In this document: positions 35,031 to 47,444 of the stretch, in pieces
Layout of the letters: every line of letters begins with the position of its first letter
How positions within the stretch are numbered: the first letter of the stretch is position 1
Assembly: GCA_027475525.1 (NCBI GenBank)
Contig: JAMWFC010000067.1
Coordinates: forward strand, 372,001-436,000
Direction: 5' to 3'
DNA length: 64,000 nucleotides
Source of the DNA: Macrolepiota albuminosa
Lineage: Eukaryota > Basidiomycota > Agaricomycetes > Agaricales > Agaricaceae
The notes under the pieces: model-generated
The model's input: the letters and a program-made list of their open reading frames with translations, nothing else
Told to the model about the DNA's origin: nothing
Database searches by the model: none
Position numbers and translations under genes: made by a program

Positions 35031-38000
35031 GAGATCAAATTTAAATAAGTTGAGCTTTTGAGTGAGTTTAAAGGGAGGGGTTTCTCAATGACTCAGGAAG
35101 TTGATCATATATATTAATATACAATAAATAAAATTAATATAAAATACAAATAATAAAAGAAAAAGGAACATGTAAGAGTCAGTGATGATGCCAACTGTGG
35201 TTGGGTACACTGGATGTTATGCAGTACAATGCTGTCTCCAGCACCCTGGCATGCATAGTTGTGAGGAGTCCTGACAGAGTCTTGGTGTGCTCAAGCAAAT
35301 GTAATAAGTCAATGTGCTAGATAATAGTACCTCTGATGCTACCTAGCAAGTTGTAAGCACCATAGTTCAGACAAAAATATTGAAAAAAGAAAGAATAGCA
35401 CAATGTAATGTGTCTGTAGATGGCATCGTAAATGAAAAGACAATAAAGACAAAGCTAGTGCCCAACTTAGTGACAAAGTTAGGTCAAGCTAGTGCAATTT
35501 GAACGCTAAATGTCACTGGATGCTTGAAGGGTTACAATTCATTATTATATACATGTGAATTAGCCATTTTTTATACTATATGCCATTGTATTTCTAAAAT
35601 GTGTCCATTTGTGGTGCTACCAATTAGTGCCTCTCCTCGTAGTTCCAGCTAATGGCAACCTGTCAACAGCAACTGGCAGCATATAAATCAATGGCATTAT
35701 AGCCCATTGGCCATGGCGACTTTAAACTGACTTAAAATTGTATGCATCTGCTCACTTTTTAGTATGATTCCGATTGGCCGGGCTTCTTTGAAGTATGGTC
35801 AGAAAATCTTTGACAGACACCATAAGTGCTAATGTCGGCACTAAATATTGTATCAAATTCTGATAGGTTAAAATATTGGATTTGAGTATATCCTGTGCCG
35901 TCATCATTGATTCTTTAGACTTCTGATTAAGGTGCCTCATCAAATAGCAGCACCTAATGCTAACACCTTCCAGAACTAATTGGAGTTTGGTCAGAGTCAC
36001 CTCCTTGCCGTCATGCTAGTACTCTAAGTCCTGAGCCTCCTAAATTCTTGAAGTCAACAGATAGTGTGTTCTGAAAGCCTGAAAGCCTGATAAATATTGG
36101 ATGAGACTGATAAGTAAAGTTTGTAATGGGGTGTCAAAGCCAGAGATATCCTGAGTCTCAGAAGATTACTAGAGTCTCTAGTATGTCGAATGTCAGTAAG
36201 CCCATCATGTCTCTTGATGTGCTCAGTCCAAGTAAAAGCCTATCACTTGAGCCAATGCTGAGTCTGCCTGCCATTGATGTGCCTAGCCTGTGTGAGGTCC
36301 TATCAATGCCATGACTGAGAATGGGTTGTTGCTGCCTTTACTATATGAATGAAGAGAGACAACTTGGTACAAATTCCAAGAGTTATAGAAGCTACCACAA
36401 GTAGGTTACTGGCCTTTCAGTAATACTGATATTGTAATACATGAACATAGGAACAAGTCAGCAATCAGCACTTGCCGCCAGGAAGATTATCAAAAGCATA
36501 AGAGAGAACAGTATGTATATCTAACCATGCCTAAGCTTTACCCTTACATGCAGTAGAATAGTAAATGGGCTAAGAAAAGTAGCTCAAGGTAGGTCATTAT
36601 GATACTCTTATTGGCTTACTCATTCATTTCACAATGCAGCCCAGATTTGTTCTAGATAGGCCTTCTTACAATACCAGGTGAGCCAATAGCCTATAACTGA
36701 GATATAGGAACAATTTAAGGCATATATTGTATTGGACTACAAGAGCTGAACAGATTGGGAAATATGGAACAAGATGTCAGTGAATCACTATTTGACTTTT
36801 TTAAATTACTTTACAATAATTACATGACCAGTAACAATACTAATACTATTGCCAATGCAGTGATTTACATTGAAAGCCTTCAGAAAAGGATAAAAACCTA
36901 CTAGGATGTGATACTGTAGTTGGTGGAAATAAATAATAACTGGAGACAAGCAGAGGTGGTGTCAAAGAGAGTTTCAGATATTTTAAAGTGTCTATAGAAG
37001 TTGGCAATGGATACAACTATAAAAGAACAGGACATGACAGTAGCACATGAGTCAAGAGAGTTTTTATATCAGACTCTATTAGCTTAGATGCTTAAAGACA
37101 CACTCTGCACCAATAAAAAAGTAGCATAATTTCAATTAAAAGCAGGTAATGCAGATACAATTTGTAAGAGTAAGGCTCTAACTATAGAAATCTGATGTTC
37201 TTGGATCACTGTTACAGGAAACTCTGCAAAAACAGCAGCAATATTAACAATAACCCATACACCACAATCAATACTATTTGTCTGTTATGATTTTGTGACT
37301 ATGGGTTAAGCAACCCATCCCGATATAGTCACTTGAAGTGTATTTCTATTTTTATTGGCTAAAAGGACAAGGCAAGCAACAAAGTTCATAATTACCTGAG
37401 TAACTTTTAGTTTGCAGATACAACAACTTTGACCTTGGCTCTCCACAGCTTCTGCTGGGCAAAGCTGTCAAAGAGGTGGATTCCTCCTATTGAAGAAATG
37501 ACAGTGCATATGACCCAATACTTTGCAGTCTGGCAATGGATAGAAGAGATCTATAGGTTATGTTTCCAGTACTCAATATGCCATATGCATTGCCAAATTT
37601 CTATGTTACTTGCATAGTACTGTATTATAGAGAAATCATAAGTAGAAAAGAGAGCACAACATTAAGCTGTAACAGCTGTAATTCTAGTGGGCTCCGAAAA
37701 CTGATACATCAATAAAGCAGAAATCCCATTGAGACATACATCATTAAATTGGCCATTGGATGAGTGCAACATTTGAAGTTCTTATGAGCTAAAGATAAAC
37801 CAGCTACAAAAATGAGAAAAATATTGTGATTGAGTAAGAGATGCAAATTCCTTGGAAGGTCTGGAATGCAAGCTCTTAAAGAAGATGGTAATGAGGTGGT
37901 AAAGATGACTGAAAATAAATTAGTATAGATATTGTTTATAACAACAATATATGGCACACTAGTAGTTGCTATATTAGCAAAATGTCAATACCTGCTAAGA

Positions 38001-38085
38001 TGTCAGTTTCAAGTGGTGGTTCATTCTCCATTGTCTGTTCAAGATAGTCAACAAGCAAAACCTCTTCTGTGCTTATATTAGCAGC
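35031..38085. other. Decayed repeat DNA, unassigned
   Basis: Three kilobases of AT-rich, CpG-poor sequence with only short open frames on both strands (longest 82 codons). I cannot recognise a domain. Around 36,750-37,600 there are Gln/Asn-rich fragments that could be old gag sequence, but I see no motif that settles it. Confidence 0.45.
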
Positions 38086-39419
38086 CTAATCATCTTCATC
38101 TTCGGAGTCCAGATATTCTTCTGAGTGTTGAGAGATAAATGGTATACCTGGTAGTTCAGACTGTTGGTAGCTGAGAAAGTGCACTACTTTAGCAGCCTTG
38201 TTGATAAGCTGCCAAAGACATGTTGGAGTACAAACAAGTTGGCTACATAAAGCAAAGGGCCAAGAGATATGAATGATGTTGTTGAAGAAAAACAGAAAGA
38301 AATGCATCTATTTGATCATTTAAGTAACTACAACTAGAGAGTTATAAATAAAAAACTTACTCATTGGTTGAATCAGGGCCAGATCAATGGAGACAAGTTC
38401 ACAATAAAAACTATTAAGCAAGGTTAACAGCTTCTATTGGAAGCTGCTGATACTCTTCATCACAATGTTTAACCTTCAACATAGCATAAATACCTTCTTG
38501 CACTTTACTGTCACTGAGCCAGCATGGTACTTGCTTAGCAGAAGAACTGATCCATACATCTTCCATAAGGTTTGAAGCATCATGTAGTGGCCACAACTTA
38601 ATTGATAGAGGTTCTGGAAGAGAAATTGCCTATTCTGGTTTATACATAGCTGTGAGTGTTGCACAAATATCATTATACTTTCTTAATCCTACTATAAGTG
38701 CAGAAGCATGGTATCACAAGTAGTCTGATATAGTTTGGTGCCTGTGAAAATGTGCCATGAGCAAAAATAAAAGGAGTAATTTTGAGTTTGAAGAAAAAAC
38801 ACATCTAACACTTGGTCTTGGCCACCTGAAGCCTGGTCAAGCCATTCCCACTCAAAGAAACTCCTAATTGTCTGCTTTCAAACATTAATTTTTAAATCAC
38901 AAGCAGTCAAGAGGTGCTTTACAAACTCAAAATCAACTCCATGTAATTCAGGATATGAATCCTAGATATTCAAAAATGAATATAACTCTTTCATTTGATC
39001 TTTCAATTCTTTATAGTGATCTTGAAGTCTGCAGAGAATTTATAAAAATTCAGCAGAGGGTAATATCTTTGACAGTGTGGATTGTATTGTTTCAAGTGTT
39101 TTCTCAGATGTTTTAAAATCTCTCTGAAGTGCTAGGACTGTGTTGAGTTCTTTCTTGATGCAAGCAGGTGCTTCTGCAGAGCATTTTAAATAAACAATGG
39201 CTTTGAAATGTGGCATAGACTTACAAGCCCTGACTGACAGCTCAAATGCTTGTTGTAGTTCCTATTCTATCTGCAGAATGGCTTCTTCAATTCCACATGA
39301 TTTCAAAAGCTGGCAAGCCCTGGCACTCTGAGTTTATACACTTTTGTTGAGCTGATAACAAATCCATGCACAAAGATCATTGTGTAACTCAAGCCCAATT
39401 GAGGCTATCTGTTGATCAA

Positions 39420-39970
39420 CTCAAAAAACAACAACAACAACAACAACAACCACCACCACCCCACCCCACCCCACTTACCAAACCATTTAAAATCACTTAT
39501 ACCATCCCTTATTTCTAGAACTAATTGAGAAGGGATATTTCTTGCAAGAAACCACCAAACCATTTAAAATCACTTATACCATCCCTTATTTCTAGAACTA
39601 ATTGAGAAGGGATATTTCTTGCAAGAAACCAACCCCTGAAATCAAGCGACAGGCTCATTTTTTTGCCTCTTTGTGGCACTGCCATTCGATTAGCCGGACG
39701 CATATGGGGTCAAGTTCAAAGGCTTGCTGTGAGGGATAAAACTTGTAATTTCATCTCATTTCTAGTGTAGTCATTGCACAACTCTGTGTATTTCATTTGC
39801 AGTGGTGGCAAGCTTTCCCTATGGGGTTTTGATGCTACCCCACTTGCCCATTTTTCATATACTACTTACTAGGTCTATCGAGGCGTATCCTTACAGATTT
39901 GTCCTTAGCTATTAATTGAGCGGAGGTAGATAACAGAATAGTAACATAGTAACAATATAAATAAAGGTGG
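39420..39970. repeat. Foreign insert inside the KDZ transposase, with microsatellite
   Basis: KDZ coding similarity stops near 39,970 and resumes near 39,400. The stretch between begins with (CAA)n, (CCA)n and CCCCA repeats (39,427-39,474). It includes one exact 77-bp duplication, and 39,640-39,930 contains several CpGs that the surrounding transposon lacks. The origin is unknown; no coding region is seen. Confidence 0.55.
39477..39631. repeat. Exact 77-bp tandem duplication, probable assembly artefact (2 of 5)
   Basis: Bases 39,477-39,554 recur at 39,554-39,631 with an offset of 77 and no mismatch. Confidence 0.9.
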
Positions 39971-40501
39971 TGAGACTGCTGAAAAGACTTTTTATACTAG
40001 AGAAATGTGGGCAACAGATATACAAACACTACAGGCCCTTGTGAGAGCAATCAATTTCCACATCCATGACTACAGGTGTTTGACTCCTTCCCCATCTGTT
40101 AAGCCTAAACCTGTCCAAATACAAGGATTGTTTACAATCTGGCAAGCCTGCTGATGGGCAAAAGCATGCATGGTGCTTGTTACAAGGAGTAGACACTCAA
40201 TAATATCAGCTGGCAAAAAATTGTACTGGAAAAATATGAATGTTGTGAAGGGAGAAATGAACAGAGGACAACTCACAGTGTGAATGCTTTGATCCAGCAC
40301 ACATGCAACATTATAAAGTGCTGGCACTGTTGCTTGTGAGGGGAGTAAAGTAAAGAAATGCAGAAACATTGCTACTGCATACTTCTGTTGCTCTCCAGTA
40401 GTATCAATATTGACAAGGAATATGGAGATGTCATACCAACAGACAAGAGCTATGAGCCCACCATCATCAAACCTTTCCATATTAGTTTTGAAATTGGATC
40501 C

Positions 40502-40655
40502 TTTACCAGCTACATGCAATGATTCACACTCATCAATTGCTTCATCAGGAACAACAGTTTTGCAGACACAAGGTTTATTTTACCAGCTACATGCAATGAT
40601 TCACACTCATCAATTGCTTCATCAGGAACAACAGTTTTGCAGACACAAGGTTTAT
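40502..40655. repeat. Exact 77-bp tandem duplication, probable assembly artefact (3 of 5)
   Basis: 40,502-40,578 is repeated exactly at 40,579-40,655, within the KDZ transposase core. It shifts the frame there. Confidence 0.9.
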
Positions 40656-42096
40656 AGAGTTTACAAATAGTTTGAAGGCTTTTTATCTTCATTCCAACTT
40701 CATCAGCAGACTCCTTTAGAATAATGTATTATAAATATGAGGCAAATCTCCTGCAGACCATAGGTGTCAATAGTTGAAATTTCCATCAAGACATGTATGA
40801 ATATCTCCCTCAAAGCTTATATAATAAGCTGAATGATTCACCAAAAACTCAAGAATTACTTACAAATGTTTCAAAGATTGCCCAAAGAGATTGCCTCTAA
40901 AGCAAATGGATACCTTTGTTGCAGTATTTGTGCACACTTGCCAAGATATAATTGAGGTGGCAGCTGGGTTGAAGGTTCTGAAGACAGTGTAATAGGAGGT
41001 TGAAAAGATAAAGTGCAATTCAACTTTGATATCTGTTGGTGTTACTAGAGTGGAGCTCTGTATTTGAGCATTTGCATCAAGAACAGCATTGTCCACTTGG
41101 GTTTCCATGCATACTTCTAGGTTATCATATCATTGTGCTGCATATCCAAGACCTCAGTGAAACACATCCTGAATGGGTGCACCCTGCCTATATCTTTAGC
41201 AATCAAGCATGCTTGACAAGCAGAATTTAGACATGCCTTTTTGTCTGTGAGAATAAAACCCCTGCATCCATAAAATATGTTTAAGGCACTTGCCATTGCA
41301 TTAACAGCATCACATGACTTTTCAAAGAGAGCACCATAAAAATCAAGCAGATGAACAGAAATGGCCATGTGAGGATAGGAGGAGGCAGTTGGGAAAAACC
41401 CATTGGCTACTAGAAGAAAAGGAAGATCCTTGCAAGAGCACCAGTCCACAGAAAGCTTCTGGAAGTCTGTGATATGAATGAGGTTTGAGAAGGAACTATT
41501 CCAGTAAAGGATTAAGAATTAATACACAGTCCTGGAACAGACAGAGCACTTCACTCCTCTTCATTGTGCAGCCACCATTCGAGCCACACTTGGCACTAAG
41601 GTTGAACACTCTTTCCGGAATCTTGCCCATCGATTTCGTGATATAGTCTATCAAGGGAGTCACAAGCCATTCCAAATAATTCATCCAATTCAAATATAAA
41701 TCCTTGGCTGCTAATTTGTCACAATACAGCATGAAGCATGCTTGTCCTTTTGGGTTGTCTCAATGGATTGCGGACCAGGAAACAAATCATCATCAATTGT
41801 GTTGTGCTCATTGCCAGCAGATTCATGGCAGCGAAGGCTTGCTGTGTGTCCATAGGATTATTGTGGGGGACGATAGATGGTGAGGGATTAGGAGAAGTAT
41901 TGATGACACCAGCTGCCTGTGTCTTTAGGAAGTCGATTTTGGCTCTCAACCTCAGAATTTCCTCCTCTCTACCCATAAGATCAACGTAAGTAGTGATTTT
42001 CTTTTTGTTGCGACGTTTCATCGGGCTTGTAAAATGTACCTCTAAAGCAGTAGTTGTAGCCTGTTGAGAGCGGGTTGGGAGCTTGGGTGGGGCCAT

Positions 42097-42818
42097 CGTT
42101 GTTAGAGGCGGCAGTGATGAAGACGGCAGGCAAGGAGAAACGTTGAGGTCATTGCTGACAAATACAATCTGGATTCATTAAGTGGAGGAGTGGAAGTCGC
42201 GAGGCTTGGAGGCGTGGAGGTGTGTAAGTATGAAGGTATGAAATGGAGGTCTGGCGGTGAATCGGAGATCTTGGGCAGTTCTTGTTAAACGCTAGCCATT
42301 AGATGAGGAGTGCCTCCAGCGCACGTGATCGAAGTGTTAATTTTTCCGTGTCGGTGTGCTCTTCATTCTGAAGTACATCAACACTAGGTATGTGTTCTAT
42401 AAATTCTACATAATACACTCATTATGAAGTACATCGACACTAGATTCGGTGTCAGTCTGTAACCTCTGCTTGAACTAGCTGCAGCAGTTCTATTTTTGTA
42501 ATTAGAAGTACTACCCATACAACCTCGCGACATCTTAGGGTACTTTCCATCAGCAAAATCAATCCCCCCAAAGTGCCATCAAGAAGCACGAAGTGTCCTC
42601 CTCTAGGTGCCGAGAAGGCAGAACAGTTCAGCCTCCAGAATAGCTTTCTGGCAAGAACGTCAGGGACTGAGACCGCCTGAGGCGTGATCTCGTCCTTTCG
42701 ACCGATCAGTTGACCATCTTCTTCTGTGGTCCTGTCCTGATATGGTTCAGTACTGGTGACATGTTTGAATGCTATTCTCCCGCTTGCGCACAACTGGTGA
42801 GAAGTAAGCTCCAGGATA
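42097..42818. other. Spacer between KDZ element and MFS gene
   Basis: It should hold the KDZ end and the MFS promoter. TGAAGTACATCGACACTAG-like sequence occurs twice with one mismatch (about 42,376 and 42,425), a short direct repeat of unknown role. No gene is supported; the open frame at 42,452-42,793 on the minus strand has no known domain. Confidence 0.45.
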
Positions 42819-44685
42819 ATGTCTCAGGATAGGATCCTCGACAGTAACCGCCAAGTATCGCTTCCGAAACTGCAACTGTTCATTCTCTACCTGATCCGAA
42901 TCACAGAGCCTATAACAGTGACGGTGGGGCTGCCCTTCTTAAACCAGTTTGTTAGAGACACAGGCATCACGGGTGGAGATGAGCGTAAGACAGGTTACTA
43001 TGCGGGATTCATTGTAACCATTCGTTCGCTTATTTTTTTCGTTAACGTTCGATGGTCATTCCACAGGCCTCTGCGCTTATTTTATCTGAAGGACTTGCGG
43101 TCTTTCATTGGGGATGGCTCTCAGATCGAATGGGAAGGCGGCCTGTCCTTCTTTTGGGTCCTATAGGCCTATCTCTTACCATACTCAGTTTCGGTGTATC
43201 TACTGATTTCTGGATGATGGTCGCATCGAGATGCGCACAGGGTGTTTTCAATGGCAATATCGGTACGTATTTGTGAAGAGTAGATCTTCTCTTGACTTAT
43301 GGATAGAACACAGGGGTAACCAAAACTGTTATCGCTGAGGTACTCTCGATATCTTCAAGTCTCCGGAATCTAAGATGACTTTAATTTCACAGATTACGGA
43401 CCCAACAACGCTCGCAGACGCATATGCTATGATGCCCATTGTATGGAGCCTTGGGTCCACGCTTGGGTAGGTTTCATGGACTGACTTGTTCGGTTCCTGA
43501 GAGATCGGTATGACAATTTCAGACCAATACTCGGTGGCATCTTGGCAGATCCTGCCACTGACTTGTTCGGTTCCTGAGAGATCGGTATGACAATTTCAGA
43601 CCAATACTCGGTGGCATCTTGGCAGATCCTGCCAAAAGATGGCCAAATATCTTCGGGAAAATGAACTACTTCACGCGTCATCCATACTTTCTTCCCTGTG
43701 CTGCAGCGGGATTCTCGGCATTGATAATATCTTTGGTAGCAATACTTGGTTTAAAGGAGGTAGGTCGACTCTTTCAAACTTGTTTCTGAGTTATACTGAC
43801 TTGCAGTATATATAAGTCTCTCCCATCGGCTTTAGCGAAAAGAAGGCAGAAAGTAGAGTCTACAATTTGTGTTGAGTCATCGCTGCTCGACAATGATACC
43901 CCCACTTATGGATCCACGGACCATTCACTGAACAGACAGTCTGCAAAAATAGACACGGATCCCCCAGTACCATTCAGGGGACTACTTATACGTCAGGTTC
44001 TTATTCCTCTTCTGGCCTACACTTTTCTCGCCTTCGTAGACATGAGCATGCAAGTTTTGATGCCCCTGGTGTATTCTACCTCCATTTCACTCGGCGGCCT
44101 CGGATTTGACGCTTATCGCATCGGTTCAATTCTCAGCGTCTTTGGCTTCGTTAGCGCTTTCGTCCAGTTCTTTTTCTTGAGTAAACTTGTTCGCCGATTC
44201 GGCCTCAGAAACCTTCTCGCCCTTACGCAGCTCAGTAATGCCGTCAACATCGGATTGTATCCAATATTATCCTTCTTTGCTCGTCGCGCCGGGAGAGCAG
44301 ATGGGATAGTTTGGACTATAATAGTTATACAGCTAATATCCCGCTTGACACAAGGGATGGGTTGGGGTACGTGGAGTCTAATTTCTCTCTAGGATTTCTT
44401 TTCTGATGGACAGCACATTATTTTTTGGCAGGTTCTATTAACATACTCATTGTGGATAGTGCGCCGAATCGGGCGTCTTTGGGCGCTACCAACGGTATGG
44501 GACAGGCCGTAGGATGTATCGCACGATCCGTCGGCCCATCCGTGGCCTCATCGCTATTTTCGCTGTCGCTGGAAAGGAACTTGATAGGAGGAAATTTGGT
44601 CTACTTTGTTATTGTAGGATTCGCCTTCCTCGGTTTGGGTATCACGTATATGCTTCCTCAGAAGCTCAGATCACAGACTAATTAG
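42819..44685 (+). CDS. Major facilitator superfamily transporter
   Basis: A 12-helix type membrane transporter related to fungal general-substrate/ZIFL-like MFS proteins; the substrate is unknown. The ATG at 42,819 begins exon 1 (to 43,013), with LPFLNQFVRDTGITGGDE in the first loop. Exon 2 starts at 43,067 and carries the MFS signature WLSDRMGRRPVLLLGPIG between helices 2 and 3. Further exons give GGILADPAKRWPNIFGK and a polar central loop (about 43,830-43,960). The second half (QVLMPLVYSTSISLGGLGF at 44,050, ATNGMGQAVGCIARSVGPS at 44,490) ends in TAG at 44,683. Introns are short and keep the frame. One intron with its acceptor and the start of the next exon is duplicated at 43,480-43,634. 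If that duplication is real, splicing to the second acceptor still restores the frame. Confidence 0.88.
43480..43634. repeat. Exact 77-bp tandem duplication in the MFS gene, probable artefact (4 of 5)
   Basis: 43,480-43,557 recurs at 43,557-43,634 with an offset of 77. It duplicates most of an intron, its TTTCAG acceptor and the first 36 nt of the next exon. Confidence 0.9.
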
Positions 44686-45150
44686 AATACGGACACGAGC
44701 AACGCGGAGGGCTATGTAGTATCGGAGTTCGGCTGGATGCCCCAGGATTTTTGGGGATGGGACACGTAAGTATCTAAAAATTCTTTGGCATCACTGTGGA
44801 TACATTGTGAAGGAAGGACGTTTATGGCAAGCGCGAGTTCCTTCAGAGCGATGATTTTGAGGGTGAAGGGTTGGGTTCTTCGATGCCAATTCTACCGGGA
44901 TTACATTGACTTAATTTCTTTCTAAATATATATCTCTCGATAGTTATCCCTGCGGTACACTTCCCTCGTGAATCGTCCTCACGTGCTCCAGCGTGCACCG
45001 TGATCTCCTCCAGCAAGAATAGGTTGTAGCATTCATTCATTTATTCTACAACCAAAATCACATCCACATACCAAGCACAACGTTAGAAATTCCACACCAC
45101 GTTCCCTGCGCGAGTGCATTGCCCATGTATACTCGGCAACACCCCTATAC
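44686..45150. other. Short intergenic region
   Basis: The MFS gene and the transaldolase gene converge here, so it contains both 3' ends. I see no other feature. Confidence 0.5.
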
Positions 45151-46458
45151 CTATATCCGTATCCTAATCTTATCCCGCAAAAGATCCTCCAGCCTTTGTG
45201 CATCCACAGCAAACTTGGCCAGCCCCTCGGGCACCTTCTCAACCGCAATTCGCTCCACCTCTAAATCGCGCATGAACAGCGCCTCTGCCTCTGCCTCCGC
45301 TTCTGATTTTGCTTCTGCAATCCCACCCTCGCCATCCTCCACATACACGACATACCGAGGCTCCGCTCCCACATCCGCATCCACATCCTTACCCTCCAAA
45401 TTCAAAATCAAGTCCGAACCAGAGCCAGCACCCTCCAGCGGGACACCCCGCCCACGCAGCTCGCGAAGCAACGCGACCTGCAGCGTGACAACATCCGGGG
45501 TGGCAGTGGCAGCGGCAGCCTGCACGACCTCATCGGCGGTGCGGAACCCAGCAGCCATGACAGCCGTGCGCCGCACGTCCCCATTCCCGCGAGCACGGGT
45601 GCGGGCGTCGAACGCTGCGCAAATCTCGCGCAGGAGCACGAGGCCTGGGTGTGCGCGGTCGCTTGTACGCTGCCCCTCAGGCACACGCGCGTCCCACCAA
45701 TCCTTGACGCGCCCGACGAACGGGGATATAACAGCTACGCGGGCCTGAGCACACGCGAGTGCCTGCACGACGCCAAATATGAGTGTTACGTTCGTGTGGA
45801 TCGCGGGCTGCTGCGCTTCGAGCGCGCGGCATGCGAGGATCCCGGCGTAGGTGCCAGGAATTTTAATCAGGATACGTGTGCGGGGGTAGCCGTGTGTCTC
45901 GAAGAGGGTGATGAGGGTTTGGGCCTGTACAAGAATTAGAGGTGGGGAAGAGAGGAGAGAGGGAGGGAAGGAAGGCAAGTAACGGACCTTTGTGATGATA
46001 GCGTGTTTGTCATTCGCGAGACGCGGGTCGATGGATATGGATACGCGTCCGGGTATGATTTTGAGGATCTGTATCCCAAGTTGGACGAGCTGTGGCGAAA
46101 AAGATAAATGTGAAGATGAGAGAAATCACCGGTGGTCACCGAGATTATTTTGTACGCACGAGGTAATCGCACGCCGCCTCCGCTCGAGCGTCCACGTCCA
46201 ACGACTCAGGGCGCGTCAGCGCGTATTGTACAGCGTCCTCGACTAGATGCGCGTATTCGGGCTTGGTGATAGCCGCATAGACGAGAGACGGGTTCGTAGT
46301 TGCATCCTGCGGAGTAAATTCGCCGATTTCTTGTTGCGCGGTAAGTCAGACTCTGGCCATAACACGAGAGCGGGACGCGAGGACGTACGGTGATACTCGG
46401 CTGTGTCAGATGCAATGAGTATGCTGGAGCGGAGCGCGTCGAGGGCGTTCAGGGACAT
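45151..46458 (-). CDS. Transaldolase family protein
   Basis: Transaldolase moves a dihydroxyacetone unit between sugar phosphates in the non-oxidative pentose phosphate pathway, in the cytosol. The ATG at 46,458 starts [20 protein letters not shown]; the next exon gives the family motif [13 protein letters not shown] (about 46,300). Two more introns follow. The main exon (to 45,151) has [13 protein letters not shown] (about 45,865) with the Schiff-base Lys, [19 protein letters not shown] and [11 protein letters not shown]. The last 100 residues are acidic and Ala/Glu-rich ([18 protein letters not shown]) and diverge from classical transaldolases. The protein is about 370-380 residues, longer than the usual 320-335. 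It is more likely a transaldolase-like paralogue than the housekeeping enzyme, but the catalytic residues I can check are present. Confidence 0.87.
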
Positions 46459-46899
46459 CGTTATGTGTGATGGCGAGTGGCCTCACGTAATGTGGAGGTT
46501 TAGAGTGGACGGTAGATAATTTTTTTTCTTGGCCCATCATAATATCAGAGGCACTACCCATAACCGGAGATCGCGCCATTTATGACACAACGCGTTAGTG
46601 TGACAATCTCGATCAACTGATCCGCGTGTTATTCAGCCCTTGTCTGCTCGTGGGCGAGTTGAGTTTATTAATTTCTACATGGGGAGTTAGCCACGAGTCC
46701 CCGCTTGGTACTAGGAGCCATGACGCATTGTGCGGGTGTTCCCTTGTGATTCCTTTGAATCCATAGTGTGGCTCCCCTTATCCAATTCGGAAAATTTATA
46801 GACTCACCAAGAATTTTCTGACTATCTCATAAATGCTAGGGTCAGCTTCAAAGACTCATGCAGGGAGGGTATGGCTTGTAAGTAGGGTGTGTGGATTCG
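46459..46899. other. Promoter side of the transaldolase gene, no other feature seen
   Basis: CpG-containing, gene-like composition up to about 46,720, then the AT-rich repeat zone begins. No gene is seen. Confidence 0.45.
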
Positions 46900-47444
46900 C
46901 TCGTGCTTGGATAAATATCCATATAATGCATTGCCGGATCAGCAACTTGTGGGTTTTCATGGCCTCAAATTGTACCCCTTTCAACAGATGACAGAGTCTG
47001 CACTGTAAATTCACCTAATCTGGGTGCACTATAGAAAAATGCTGTGGCACAAGCAAACACAGCAACATTTAATGGCCCTGCACTCATGAATATATTTTCT
47101 ACTGTTTGTGCATGGCCTTTCAGAAAGGCTGGTGGGCAGGGGTATCTCTTCTTCTTGGAGGTGGCAGGTGCTAACCTTATAGAAGTTCTCAGCAGTACTT
47201 GCACTTCACATTGTGTAATAGGTGCCAGGCTCTGATGTCACTCAGAAAATTTTCTACAAAGGCTTTAAGGATGCTGTGAGTTACAGATGCTCTTAGCTTC
47301 TCAGAAATTTCCCTAAAATCACAGAATACATGGAACAGCAACATACTACTCTTTTGTGGACTCAGCCCACATGGCAATTTATTATTATGAAAACTCTTTA
47401 TATCTTCTTCTAGTTGTAGTTCTTCTACTTTGCTGGTTGATTTA
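46900..47444 (-). pseudogene. Fragment of a fungal tyrosine recombinase (DIRS/Crypton-like)
   Basis: On the minus strand the frames give SILKAFVENFLSDIRAWHLL (about 47,290) and LRTSIRLAPATSKKKRYPCP (about 47,180). VAVFACATAFFYSAPRLGEF follows (about 47,050). This order is the N-terminal and first-arginine region (R in RLGE) of agaricomycete tyrosine recombinases, as in the relic at 27 kb. The C-terminal catalytic block is missing and frames shift. It is a truncated, inactive copy. Confidence 0.65.

Larger units (their letters stand above)
38086..42096 (-). pseudogene. KDZ-type DNA transposon, transposase with CxC1-like N-terminus, broken
   Basis: Read on the minus strand. The N-terminal part at 42,096 opens MAPPKLPTRSQQ and contains TTYVDLMGREEEILRLRA. 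Next is the CxC1-like cysteine-cluster region WCSCKDLPFLLVANGFFP (about 41,440) with SVHLLDFYGALFEKSCDAVN. The KDZ core follows: GGLIALVCWYDISIFLVNID (about 40,455), FTLLPSQATVPALYNVACV, HAFAHQQACQIVNNP and GLGLTDGEGV (about 40,090). The C-terminal blocks come after 39,400 (FEFVKHLL region about 38,910; MEDVWISSSAKQVPCWLSD about 38,555). Stops, frameshifts and an insertion of about 550 bp (39,420-39,970) inactivate it. KDZ elements are common in Agaricomycetes. I could not define terminal inverted repeats. Confidence 0.85.

Noticed and set aside
42452..42793. Minus-strand 113-codon frame as a small gene
   Set aside because: It lies in the MFS promoter side with no domain, no convincing introns and no neighbour supporting it.
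45119..45748. 209-codon plus-strand Ser/Thr/Ala-rich open frame
   Set aside because: It is antisense to the transaldolase exon, which carries clear catalytic motifs.
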